DNA of 13,727 nucleotides from an uncultured Gemmiger sp. (GCA_944382805.1 CALWNS010000099.1:1-13727), one strand, 5' to 3'; numbered from the stretch's first letter, positions 6,535-12,980 are shown. Numbers and translations: made by a program. The notes: generated by a model from the sequence alone, not told the origin.

Positions 6535-7584
6535 TCAGTCGTCATCATCGTCCCAGTCATCGTCATCGTCGTCATCCCAGTCGTCGTCATCGTCGTCATC
6601 CCAGTCATCGTCATACTGGTCGTCCCAGTCGTCGTCATCGTCGTCATCCCAGTCATCGTACTGGTCATCCCAGTCGTCGTACTGGTCATCCCAGTCGTCG
6701 TCGTACTGGTCGTCCCAGTCATCGTCGTACCGGTCGTCCCAATCGTCGTCATGGTCATCGTCCCAGTCGTCGCTGCGGTTTTCGCCCACGTCGTCCCATT
6801 CGCCGTGGTCGTCGTCATGCAGGTCGTCCAGGTCGTCCCAGTGCCCGTCCCAGCGCTCGCGGCCTTCCGCGTCCATTTCGGTCACCTTGCCGGTGCGGGC
6901 GTCTACCTCGAACTCGTACTCAACGCCGCCCGCCACAAAGGCGATCTCGTATTCGCCGTCCTCCAGGTCGTATTCGCGCTCCACAAACTGCACATCGTCC
7001 CGGCCCAGCTGGCTGGCCAGCAGCTGTTCGGCCGCCGCGGCGCTGATGTACCCCTGCTCGGCATAGGCGGGGTCCAGGTCATCGTCATCCAGCGTCATCG
7101 TCTGCGAACCGATCTGCTGCGCGTCCACGGCGGTGCGCACGGCGGCGGCCATATCGTCCATCAGCGCGGCGGGGGCGTTGGAACCCGGTTCCAGCCGCAG
7201 CACGATGGCCTTTTCCTGCCCGCCGATGGTCTCGTCAAAGTAGCCGCCGGCGTTGATCTGCCCCACCAGTTCGCCGGCTACCTCGCCGCAGGGGCGGCCC
7301 TCGTAGCCCTTGTAACCGGCCAGCACGGCGCGGCCGTCATCGTTGCGGCCCTCCAGTGCCAGCACATGGCCGGCTTCGTCAAAGTCCATCTCGATCTCGG
7401 GGTTCACGCTCAGCAGCACGGTGCCGGCGGGCTGGGCGGCGGCCGGCTGTTCCGGCGCGGCGGTGGGCGCGGCAGCCGGCGCGGCGGCTTCGCTGCCGGC
7501 GGTGGGCGCGGCCGGGCTGCCGCAGGCGGTCAGGGCAAACGCGGCGCTCAGCGCCAGTGCGGTCAGTTGCATCGTCTTTTTCAT
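6535..7584 (-). CDS. Lipoprotein with RsgI-type and PepSY domains and a long Asp/Trp tail
   Basis: A 349-residue lipoprotein. Residues 1-20 form a signal peptide ending LTA before Cys21 (lipobox), so it should be anchored on the outer face of the cell membrane. An Ala/Pro-rich linker (22-53) is followed by a domain like the extracellular part of RsgI (about 54-155: VLLSVNPEIEMDFDEAGHVL, then ALEGRNDDGRAVL). A PepSY-like domain covers about 176-240 (EREYDLEDGEYEIAFV, then YEFEVDARTGKVTEM). From 244 to the end runs a tail almost wholly of Asp with regularly placed Trp and some Gln-Tyr (DDDWDDQY units). ATG at 7584 is chosen: AAAGGAG is 9 bases before it, whereas an ATG at 7593 touches that site. 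It lacks the cytoplasmic anti-sigma domain and helix of RsgI. Its upstream region shares a SigI-type promoter motif with sigI. Sensing cations or cell-surface polymers is inference. Confidence 0.85.
   Translation of the reverse strand: MKKTMQLTALALSAAFALTACGSPAAPTAGSEAAAPAAAPTAAPEQPAAAQPAGTVLLSVNPEIEMDFDEAGHVLALEGRNDDGRAVLAGYKGYEGRPCGEVAGELVGQINAGGYFDETIGGQEKAIVLRLEPGSNAPAALMDDMAAAVRTAVDAQQIGSQTMTLDDDDLDPAYAEQGYISAAAAEQLLASQLGRDDVQFVEREYDLEDGEYEIAFVAGGVEYEFEVDARTGKVTEMDAEGRERWDGHWDDLDDLHDDDHGEWDDVGENRSDDWDDDHDDDWDDRYDDDWDDQYDDDWDDQYDDWDDQYDDWDDDDDDDWDDQYDDDWDDDDDDDWDDDDDDDWDDDDD
6538..6852 (-). repeat. Coding repeat for the Asp/Trp tail of the lipoprotein
   Basis: This stretch encodes residues 245-349, with 13 Trp among mostly Asp. 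The final part alternates W-D7-W, W-DDQYDDD-W and W-DDQYDD-W units. Asp codons switch freely between GAC and GAT, although GAC dominates in neighbouring genes, so the DNA repeat is less exact than the protein repeat. Confidence 0.85.
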
Positions 7585-7637
7585 TTGGGTCATCTCCTTT
7601 ATTTTGGCGGGTTTTGGTTTTGCTTACACCCGAAGGA

Positions 7638-7664
7638 TACGGCCCGGCCGCCCCAAAACCGGGG
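7638..7664 (-). promoter_or_regulatory. Probable SigI-type promoter of the lipoprotein gene
   Basis: On the reverse strand CCCCGGTTTT (7664-7655), 13 bases, CGTAT (7641-7637) and then CCTTCGGG. The same spaced pattern precedes sigI. An A-rich tract (GCAAAAAAGCGGCAAAAAAC) lies just upstream. SigI promoters in Bacillus and Clostridium thermocellum are known for a C-run -35 and a CGAA/CGTA-type -10. No good sigma-A promoter is seen in this 149-base gap. Confidence 0.65.
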
Positions 7665-7733
7665 TCGGCGGAAATGTTTTTTGCCGCTTTTTTGCGGCGG
7701 GGCAAAATACGGCGAAACAGCGCTTTTTATGCG

Positions 7734-8543
7734 TCAATCATCATCGTCGTCCCAGTCGTCGTCCCAGTCGTCTTCTTTTTCTTTGTCATCGTCATCATCC
7801 CAGTCATCGTCCCAGTCATCGTCCCGGCCGTTCGTCTGCACAGCCGGGGCGGGCACAGGCGTGGGCGCCGGGGGGGGCGCCGGCGGGGGGCTGGGCGTAG
7901 GGCGGGGCGTAGGGCGGGGCGTAGGGCTGGGCGTGGGGGAAGGGGCGGGGCTGGGCGTCGGCGTGGGGGCCGGTTCGGGCGGCAGTTCGCCCAGGTAGAC
8001 GGTGATGCTCTCGCCGTACCGCTGCGCCAGCGTCTCGCGCACGGCGCTGCCGGTATCGGCCTGCCATGCCTCGCTGCCGCCCTCCGCCGCCACGGCCACC
8101 GCGCCGCCGTCCGCCAGGTACCCCAGGGCAAAGGCGCGGTCCACCAGGTCGGCGGCGGCCTGCTCGCCGCTGCGCCCGCGGAATTCGTACCCCTCGGCCA
8201 GCGCCGCGCCGTCGGCGTTCAGGCCATCCAGCGCCAGCACGCGGTCGGTGCGGCTCAGCGTCAGCTCCACCTGGGGGTTGATCTGCAGGCGCAGCGTGCC
8301 GTAGGGGGCAAAGTTGGGCCGGTAATATCCAAAAAAGACCAGGCAGGCGCAGGCCGCCAGCCCGGCCAGCGCGCCCGCCGCCGCGCCAAAGCGCAGCGGC
8401 AGCACGCGGCCGGCGCGCAGCGGCACGATGTTCTGCACGCGGTCGCCCGCATGGTAGCCGCGGTTCGCCGCTTTTACAAAGCGGCCGCGCTCGTCCAGCA
8501 GCACCGCATAGGCGGCGTGCGTTTCCATGACCAGGTAGTTCAT
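7734..8543 (-). CDS. rsgI: Membrane anti-sigma factor RsgI with Asp/Trp tail
   Basis: A 269-residue one-helix membrane protein. Residues 1-48 form the RsgI N-terminal anti-sigma domain (MNYLVMETHAAYAVLLDERG), expected to hold SigI in the cytoplasm. One membrane helix lies at about 52-73. The outside part begins with an RsgI-type domain (about 81-180, LRLQINPQVELTLSRTDRVL and ALDGLNADG), followed by a Pro/Thr/Ser linker (188-235) long enough to cross cell wall. The end (241-269) holds two near-identical acidic modules, DDDWDDDWDDDDD and DDWDDDWDDDDD, joined by KEKE. In cellulolytic clostridia RsgI proteins end in polysaccharide-binding modules; here the Asp/Trp tail takes that place. The ATG overlaps the sigI stop (ATGA), and GGGGGAG provides the ribosome site, so the pair is translationally coupled. 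Confidence 0.92.
   Translation of the reverse strand: MNYLVMETHAAYAVLLDERGRFVKAANRGYHAGDRVQNIVPLRAGRVLPLRFGAAAGALAGLAACACLVFFGYYRPNFAPYGTLRLQINPQVELTLSRTDRVLALDGLNADGAALAEGYEFRGRSGEQAAADLVDRAFALGYLADGGAVAVAAEGGSEAWQADTGSAVRETLAQRYGESITVYLGELPPEPAPTPTPSPAPSPTPSPTPRPTPRPTPSPPPAPPPAPTPVPAPAVQTNGRDDDWDDDWDDDDDKEKEDDWDDDWDDDDD
7894..7941 (-). repeat. Four tandem 12-base units in the Pro-rich linker of rsgI
   Basis: On the + strand GGCGTAGGGCGG is repeated three times (7894-7905, 7906-7917, 7918-7929 with one change) and a fourth diverged copy follows (7930-7941). They encode the TP(R/S)P units of the linker. The unit is prone to slippage, so linker length may vary between strains. Confidence 0.8.
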
Positions 8544-9274
8544 GCCGGCTCCCCCTTTTTGCGCGGGGCGATCTGGCACAGATGCCCGCGGATGATCTCG
8601 TACCCGTTGGTAAAGGCCAGCAGAATGGCCACCAGGTATTTGCGGTGGCGTTCAATGGTCTTTTTGTCCACGCCGCTGGCCAGCACCAGTTCGCCCACCG
8701 GCAGGCGGCGGGTCTGCACCAGGCGGTCCAGCAGCGCGGGCGCGGCGCGGGCGCAGTCCAGCACGCGGCGGCAGGCCGCCAGCGTGCGCGCCTGGCGGGG
8801 GCAGTTGTCCGCCACATCGGAAAAACTGATGCCAAATGCCGCCAGCTGTGCGCCGAACTCGGCGACCTCCTGGCGGCTGGCCTGGCGCAGGTCGCTTTCG
8901 GCAATGCCGTCGCGGGTGTCGGGCAGGGTGTCCCCAAACGTGCGGCCGTCCCCGCCGTCCTCCGCCTGCAGCGAGATATGCCCGCGGTGGCGGCGTTCGG
9001 CGCGGTAATGGTCGATCAGGCGGTTGCGGATGGCCCGCGCCGCATAGGCAAAAAAAGCGCCGCGGCTCTGCTCGTAGCTCAGGATGGCCTCGTAAAAAGC
9101 CAGCAGGGCAATGCTCAGCTCGTCCTCGTGCCCGGCCTCGATGGCCGCGTGGGTGAATTTGACCGTTTCGCTGCGCACAAACGGCAGATACTGCTCCACA
9201 AAAGCGTTTGCGGCGTCGGTGTCGGTCTTGGCGGCATAGACCGCCTGCACAACGTCGTTCTCGGTGCGTACCAT
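8540..9274 (-). CDS. sigI: SigI-family RNA polymerase sigma factor
   Basis: A 244-residue protein matching Bacillus SigI. A sigma-70 region 2 is visible in EDELSIALLAFYEAILSYEQ and FFAYAARAIRNRLIDHYR (about residues 50-90). The SigI-specific C-terminal part includes FGISFSDVADNCPRQ and VDKKTIERHRKYLVAILLAFTNGYEIIRGHL, comparable with SRKTLERNRKYI...YLSGYL of SigI. SigI is freed by RsgI on a signal at the cell surface (heat or envelope stress in Bacillus, polysaccharides in C. thermocellum) and binds core RNA polymerase. ATG at 9274 follows GGGGAGGAACAGCC. Its stop overlaps the rsgI start. Upstream lie both a SigI-type motif and sigma-A candidates, so autoregulation is likely. Confidence 0.94.
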   Translation of the reverse strand: MVRTENDVVQAVYAAKTDTDAANAFVEQYLPFVRSETVKFTHAAIEAGHEDELSIALLAFYEAILSYEQSRGAFFAYAARAIRNRLIDHYRAERRHRGHISLQAEDGGDGRTFGDTLPDTRDGIAESDLRQASRQEVAEFGAQLAAFGISFSDVADNCPRQARTLAACRRVLDCARAAPALLDRLVQTRRLPVGELVLASGVDKKTIERHRKYLVAILLAFTNGYEIIRGHLCQIAPRKKGEPA

Positions 9275-9306
9275 GGCTGTTCCTCCCCGCCCCCTTTCCG
9301 GAACTA

Positions 9307-9334
9307 TACGCAGCAAGCCGCGGAAAACCGGGGG
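9307..9334 (-). promoter_or_regulatory. Probable SigI-type (autoregulatory) promoter of sigI
   Basis: On the reverse strand CCCCC/GGTTTT (9334-9324), 13 bases, CGTAT (9310-9306) and then AGTTCCGG. Apart from the dissimilar 13-base spacer this equals the motif before the lipoprotein gene. A start near 9300 would give a leader of about 26 bases. The TATAGT inside it lacks a sigma-A -35 at the right distance. Confidence 0.65.
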
Positions 9335-9354
9335 CTGACAATGATCGCGCGAAC

Positions 9355-9382
9355 AGTATATATTCCTATTGTAACAGGGCAA
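9355..9382 (-). promoter_or_regulatory. Candidate sigma-A promoter of sigI
   Basis: TTGCCC (9382-9377), 16 bases, TATACT (9360-9355). A second overlapping candidate is the extended -10 TGTTACAAT (TACAAT at 9373-9368). Either could supply the basal sigI level needed for an autoregulated circuit. Confidence 0.4.
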
Positions 9383-9448
9383 AGGGAACAACATCTAGCA
9401 AATGCAGGTCAAGAAAACGTAAAGTTTTTGTAAAGCGCCCGCCGCGCA

Positions 9449-9500
9449 AAAACAAACAAAAACAGCCCGCCCCTTTTGCAGGGGAAGGCTGTTTTTGTTT
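9449..9500. terminator. Bidirectional rho-independent terminator after tRNA-Pro
   Basis: AACAGCC (9461-9467) pairs with GGCTGTT (9487-9493) and CCCC with GGGG (9470-9473, 9481-9484) around TTTTGCA, with a 2-base internal loop each side. T-runs flank both ends (GTTTTTGTTT on each strand). On the reverse strand it ends tRNA-Pro transcription and insulates sigI. Confidence 0.85.
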
Positions 9501-9538
9501 GGCAAGGGCAGGCGGGAACCGTGTGTCGCGGCTCCGCT

Positions 9539-9614
9539 TGGTCGAGGTGACAGGACTTGAACCTGCGGCCTCCTGGTCCCAAACCAGGCGCGCTACCAGC
9601 TGCGCAACACCTCG
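9539..9614 (-). tRNA. tRNA-Pro, anticodon UGG, with encoded CCA
   Basis: The reverse strand folds as a full 76-base tRNA: acceptor arms CGAGGTG (9614-9608) and CACCTCG (9549-9543), D-arm GCGCAGCTGGTAGCGC, anticodon stem CCTGG/CCAGG with loop TTTGGGA giving anticodon TGG, T-arm GCAGGTTCAAGTCCTGT, discriminator A at 9542 and encoded CCA (9541-9539). It reads CCA and, by wobble, other Pro codons. Confidence 0.96.
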
Positions 9615-9627
9615 CGGTCACCAAAAT

Positions 9628-9656
9628 ATTATAACCGCGAAAGGCCGGGCCGTCAA
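9628..9656 (-). promoter_or_regulatory. Sigma-A promoter of tRNA-Pro
   Basis: TTGACG (9656-9651), 17-base spacer, perfect TATAAT (9633-9628). The start would lie about 7 bases before the mature tRNA 5' end. It is the closest match to consensus in the window. Confidence 0.85.
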
Positions 9657-9682
9657 GATATAAGCCGGGGCTTGGTATGCCC

Positions 9683-10747
9683 TTAGTATTCCTGCGCTTT
9701 TTCTTCGCCGTTCAGCACGCGCAGCGCGCCCTGGGCCAGGGCCAACAGTTCGTCCTCGCCGGGGTAAACGGTGATGGGCGCAATAAAGCCGATCTTCTTT
9801 TCCAAAATTTCGCGCGTATAGGGGTTATAGGCGATGCCGCCGGTCAGGATGATGGCGTCCACCTTGCCCTCCAGCACGGTGGCCATGGCGCCGGCGTCCT
9901 TGGCAATCTGGTAATAGAAGGCGTCCTCGATCAGCTTGGCGTAGGCGTCGCCCTCCTTGACCATCTTTTCCACCACGCGGGCGTCGTTGGTGTGCAGGTA
10001 GGCGTTAAAGCCGCCGTTGCCGCAGATCTTTTTGTAGATCTCCTTCTCGGTATATTTGCCGGAAAAGCACATCTTGACCAGGTCGCCCGCCGGCACGGTG
10101 CCGGCGCGCTCGGGGCTGAAGCAGCCCTCGCCGTCCAGGATGTTGTTCACATCCACCACCTTGCCGCGGCAGTGCGCGCCCACCGAAACGCCGCCGCCCA
10201 TGTGGATGACGATCAGGTTCAGCGCGTCGTAGGTGGTGCCGTGCTCCTTGGCGTAGCGGCGGGCCACGGCCTTCTGGTTCAGCGCGTGGAAGATCGAGCG
10301 CCGCGGCAGTTCCGGCATACCGGAAATGCGCGCCACGTCGGGCAGTTCGTCCACGACCACCGGGTCCACGATGAAGGAGGGCTTGCCGATGGCGTCGCCG
10401 ATCTCCCGCGCCAGGATGCCGCCCAGGTTGGAGGCGTGCTGCCCCTGCACGCCGGCTTTCAGGTCGGCCAGCAGCGCGTCCGAAACGGGGTAGGTGCCGC
10501 CCGGGATGGGCTTGAGCAGGCCGCCGCGGCCCACGATGACGTCAAACGAACGGATGTCGCAGTGGTCCTCCTCCAGCGCGTCCAGGATGATCTTTTTGCG
10601 GAAATCCTTCTGGTCGATGATGGTGGGGTACTTGGCGATCTCCTCGGTGGGGTGGCGCAGGGTCTTGTCGAATTGCAGGGTCTCGTCCTCAAACACGCCG
10701 ATCTTGGTGGAGGTGGAACCCGGGTTGATGATAAGGCTTTTGATCAT
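9683..10747 (-). CDS. buk: Butyrate kinase
   Basis: A 354-residue enzyme of the acetate/butyrate kinase (ASKHA) family, of usual length. It converts butyryl phosphate and ADP to butyrate and ATP. Signature 1 is at the N-terminus (IINPGSTSTKIGVFEDE), signature 2 in the middle (NLIVIHMGGGVSVGAH, then GKVVDVNN), and the C-terminal ATP-site segment reads LEGKVDAIILTGGIAYNP. The PTB gene upstream supports butyrate over acetate or branched-chain substrates. ATG at 10747 is preceded by a modest AAGGAAG site, 29 bases after the ptb stop, so the two form an operon. No good terminator is seen before the tRNA gene 68 bases downstream. Confidence 0.95.
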   Translation of the reverse strand: MIKSLIINPGSTSTKIGVFEDETLQFDKTLRHPTEEIAKYPTIIDQKDFRKKIILDALEEDHCDIRSFDVIVGRGGLLKPIPGGTYPVSDALLADLKAGVQGQHASNLGGILAREIGDAIGKPSFIVDPVVVDELPDVARISGMPELPRRSIFHALNQKAVARRYAKEHGTTYDALNLIVIHMGGGVSVGAHCRGKVVDVNNILDGEGCFSPERAGTVPAGDLVKMCFSGKYTEKEIYKKICGNGGFNAYLHTNDARVVEKMVKEGDAYAKLIEDAFYYQIAKDAGAMATVLEGKVDAIILTGGIAYNPYTREILEKKIGFIAPITVYPGEDELLALAQGALRVLNGEEKAQEY

Positions 10748-10776
10748 GGCGTTTCGCTTCCTTTTTTGTATTGCGT

Positions 10777-11688
10777 TTACTGCTCGTTCATGCGGGCGGC
10801 CACCACGGCGGCCAGCGCGATGGAGTTGACCTTGGTCTTGAACGAATCGGAGCGGCTGGTCAGGATGGCGGGCACCTTGGTGCCGGTCAGGATGCAGCCG
10901 TTTTCGCAATCGGCGGTATGCACCAGCGTTTTGTAGCAGATGTTGCCGGATTCGATGTTGGGGAACAGCAGGATGTCCGCATGGCCGGCGGCCGGGCGGT
11001 CCTGCGCGCCCTTGTGGGCGGCGGCCTCCGGGTCGATGGCAATATCCATCGAAAGCGGCCCGTCGATCACGCAGCCGGTGATCTTGCCCTCGGCGTTCAT
11101 CTTGCGCAGCTCGTCCGCATCGGTGGTGCAGGGCATCTTGGGGTTCACGACCTCCACGGCGGCCAGCGGGGCCACCTTGGGGCATTCCACGCCGCAGGCG
11201 TGGGCCACGGCCACGGTGTTTTCGATGATATGGACCTTGTCCTCCAGCGTGGGGTAGGTGATAAAGGCCACGTCGGTCAAAAACAGCAGCTGCTCGATGC
11301 CCTTTACCTGGAACACCGCCACGTGGGAAAGCGTCTGGCCGGTGCGCAGGCCGACCTCCTTGTCCAAAATGCTCTTTAAGAAGGTCTTGGTATCCAGCAG
11401 GCCCTTCATGTACATATCGGCTTCGCCGTCGTGCGCCAGCTTTACGGCAATGTGCGCCGCGGCGGCGTTGTCCGGTTCGTGGATGATGCGGCAGGCGGAC
11501 AGATCCATGCCGATCTCGGCCGCCATTTTGCGGATGGCGGGCTCGTCGCCCACCAGCGTGGCTTCCACAATGCCCATTTTCTGCGCTTCGTTCACGGCCT
11601 CCAGCACGGCGTCGTCCGCGGCGGCGGCCACGGCCAGCCGCTGCTTGCCGCAGCTGGTCACCTTTGCGATCAGATCGTTAAAATTCAT
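10777..11688 (-). CDS. ptb: Phosphate butyryltransferase
   Basis: A 303-residue cytoplasmic enzyme of the phosphate acetyl/butyryltransferase family that exchanges the CoA of butyryl-CoA for phosphate. Family features are ADMYMKGLLDTKTFLKSILD in the first half, KGIEQLLFLTDVAFITYP in the middle, and HADILLFPNIESGNICYKTL near the C-terminus. Length fits PTB (about 300) rather than the usual Pta (about 330). Together with buk it ends the butyrate pathway with gain of one ATP. The ATG at 11688 follows AGAGGTG at 8 bases. It is the first gene of the operon and diverges from an unknown membrane protein gene. Confidence 0.95.
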   Translation of the reverse strand: MNFNDLIAKVTSCGKQRLAVAAAADDAVLEAVNEAQKMGIVEATLVGDEPAIRKMAAEIGMDLSACRIIHEPDNAAAAHIAVKLAHDGEADMYMKGLLDTKTFLKSILDKEVGLRTGQTLSHVAVFQVKGIEQLLFLTDVAFITYPTLEDKVHIIENTVAVAHACGVECPKVAPLAAVEVVNPKMPCTTDADELRKMNAEGKITGCVIDGPLSMDIAIDPEAAAHKGAQDRPAAGHADILLFPNIESGNICYKTLVHTADCENGCILTGTKVPAILTSRSDSFKTKVNSIALAAVVAARMNEQ

Positions 11689-11753
11689 AACACTGCACCT
11701 CTGTCTGTTTGCACATTCAACGGCGGGCGGACAAAACAGCCCTACCTGTCAAA

Positions 11754-11782
11754 ACAATAACACCTTTTGCCCGCCCGGTCAA
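11754..11782 (-). promoter_or_regulatory. Sigma-A promoter of ptb-buk, -35 in a hairpin loop
   Basis: TTGACC (11782-11777), 17 bases, TATTGT (11759-11754). The six bases of the -35 box are exactly the loop of an inverted repeat CCCGCCC (11770-11776)/GGGCGGG (11783-11789). Downstream TGTTTTGAC (11756-11748) is repeated as TGTTTTGTC (11738-11730), 18 bases apart. Either element could bind a regulator; the leader is about 60 bases. Confidence 0.55.
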
Positions 11783-11810
11783 GGGCGGGGCACAAAATTC
11801 GCCCCTTTCC

Positions 11811-11840
11811 GTGGCGCGCCGGGCGGAAACGTGGTAAAAT
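11811..11840 (+). promoter_or_regulatory. Promoter of the membrane protein gene at 11874
   Basis: TAAAAT (11835-11840) preceded by GTGG and, 18 bases upstream, a weak GTGGCG -35. The spacer CGCCGGGCGGAAACGTGG is nearly the same as that before the HAD gene. Confidence 0.5.
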
Positions 11841-11873
11841 ACAGGTAAATCATACAAAAAGGGGGCTTGCGGT

Positions 11874-12980
11874 ATGGCGGTGGGCAACACGGCCTGGGCC
11901 GCCCGCCTGGGGCGTGCGCGGCGCGGGTGGCGCGCCGCGCTGGCATGGGGGTGCGCGCTCTGCCTGGCGCTCAGCGCGCTGGGCGGCGCGCTGCTGCCCG
12001 CCTTTTTGCGCAAAGCGCCCGCGCAGGCGGCCGACCTGGCCGAAGCCGACGCCTACGGCGCGCCGGAGGTCGCCTGGCAGCTGGAACAGATCCTCTACAC
12101 CCGCCGCCTGGCCCCGCCCGGCAACCGGGCCATCGCGCAGCAGACGGTGGCCAACGCGCAGGACATCCACACCGATGAAAACTGGGACGGCATCCCCGAC
12201 TTTATCACCGCGCAGGACGCCGCCTGGGCGCTGGGGTACCAGTGGGGCGTGCGCGGCCCGGCGGGCGTGCGCCGCGCGCTGGTGCGGCTGGCCGACCAGG
12301 CTGCCGCCGACGCCGCGGCCGAAAACCCCGGCCTGGCCTGGGACGTGATGCAGGCCATGGCCGTGGTGGACTACGCCTACCTGCTGGGCTGGCTGCCGGA
12401 CCAGGCCGCCTTTGACCTGACGGCCGACCTGGCCGCCGTGGCGGTGACCCATTACGGCAGCCTGGGCGAGCTGACCAACGCCGCGCTGGCCGTCTGCTTC
12501 GGCCCCGGCTGGGGGCAGGTACACGGCTACGACCGCGTGCTGGTGCAGATCGGCATGAGCAACTTTGCCGTGTTCGCCGCGCGGGACTACCCCGGCCCGG
12601 GCGCGTTCACCGCCGAACAGCGTGCGGCCGCCGTGCAGCGGCTGCAGCAGCGCATCGGCCTGCTGCCCGGCGGGCAAAACGCCCTGCTGTCCCCGGCGGC
12701 GGCGCAGCTGGCGCTGCCGGCGCACCGCCTGGCCGGCCCAGCGCTGCTGGCCATGGCGGCCGTCGGCGCGCCGCTGGCGGGCGCGCTGTTCCTGCTGTAC
12801 TGGTGGCGCGCCCGCGCGCTGGGACGCCGCCTGCGCGCCTGGGCCGAAAAGACCTGCGGGTTACAGGACGCCTCCGCGCTTACCTTTGAACAATTGCAGG
12901 CCCTGCTCAGCGCCGATGACCTGCTGCTGGACGAGATCCGCCGCGCCTGCCGCGGCGCAGGGAAGGGGGCGGCGCTATGA
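11874..12980 (+). CDS. Membrane-anchored protein of unknown function
   Basis: A 368-residue protein. A basic N-terminus (RLGRARRGWR) is followed by a hydrophobic segment at about 20-43 that is either a signal anchor or signal peptide; a second helix lies at about 285-308 (LAMAAVGAPLAGALFLLYWW), then a basic, probably cytoplasmic tail. Thus residues 45-285 should be outside. Within them TDENWDGIPDF (about 100-110) fits the DxNxDGxxD calcium-loop pattern, and WDVMQAMAVVDYAYLLGWL (about 156-174) with the following SLGELTNAAL recalls DUF1266 proteins by eye only. GGGGG lies 9 bases before the ATG. Its stop overlaps the next start (ATGA). I cannot assign a function. Confidence 0.82.
   Translation: MAVGNTAWAARLGRARRGWRAALAWGCALCLALSALGGALLPAFLRKAPAQAADLAEADAYGAPEVAWQLEQILYTRRLAPPGNRAIAQQTVANAQDIHTDENWDGIPDFITAQDAAWALGYQWGVRGPAGVRRALVRLADQAAADAAAENPGLAWDVMQAMAVVDYAYLLGWLPDQAAFDLTADLAAVAVTHYGSLGELTNAALAVCFGPGWGQVHGYDRVLVQIGMSNFAVFAARDYPGPGAFTAEQRAAAVQRLQQRIGLLPGGQNALLSPAAAQLALPAHRLAGPALLAMAAVGAPLAGALFLLYWWRARALGRRLRAWAEKTCGLQDASALTFEQLQALLSADDLLLDEIRRACRGAGKGAAL

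Noticed and set aside
6538..6852. Possible CRISPR-like or minisatellite array
   Set aside because: Units are short, irregular and in frame, without unique spacers; they are a coding repeat.
7594..7733. Terminator after rsgI (GCCGC-A6-GCGGC)
   Set aside because: On the reverse strand the stem is followed by A residues, not T, so it is not an intrinsic terminator for rsgI.
6403..7998. Forward frame of 531 codons beginning with a Val/Ile-rich run that looks like membrane helices
   Set aside because: The Val/Ile run is only the antisense reading of Asp codons in the lipoprotein tail; the reverse strand has signal peptide, lipobox, domains and ribosome site.
9621..9682. Terminator after buk (AAGC/GCTT around CCCG)
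   Set aside because: The stem is only 4 bp and it overlaps the tRNA promoter region; readthrough into the tRNA gene seems equally likely.
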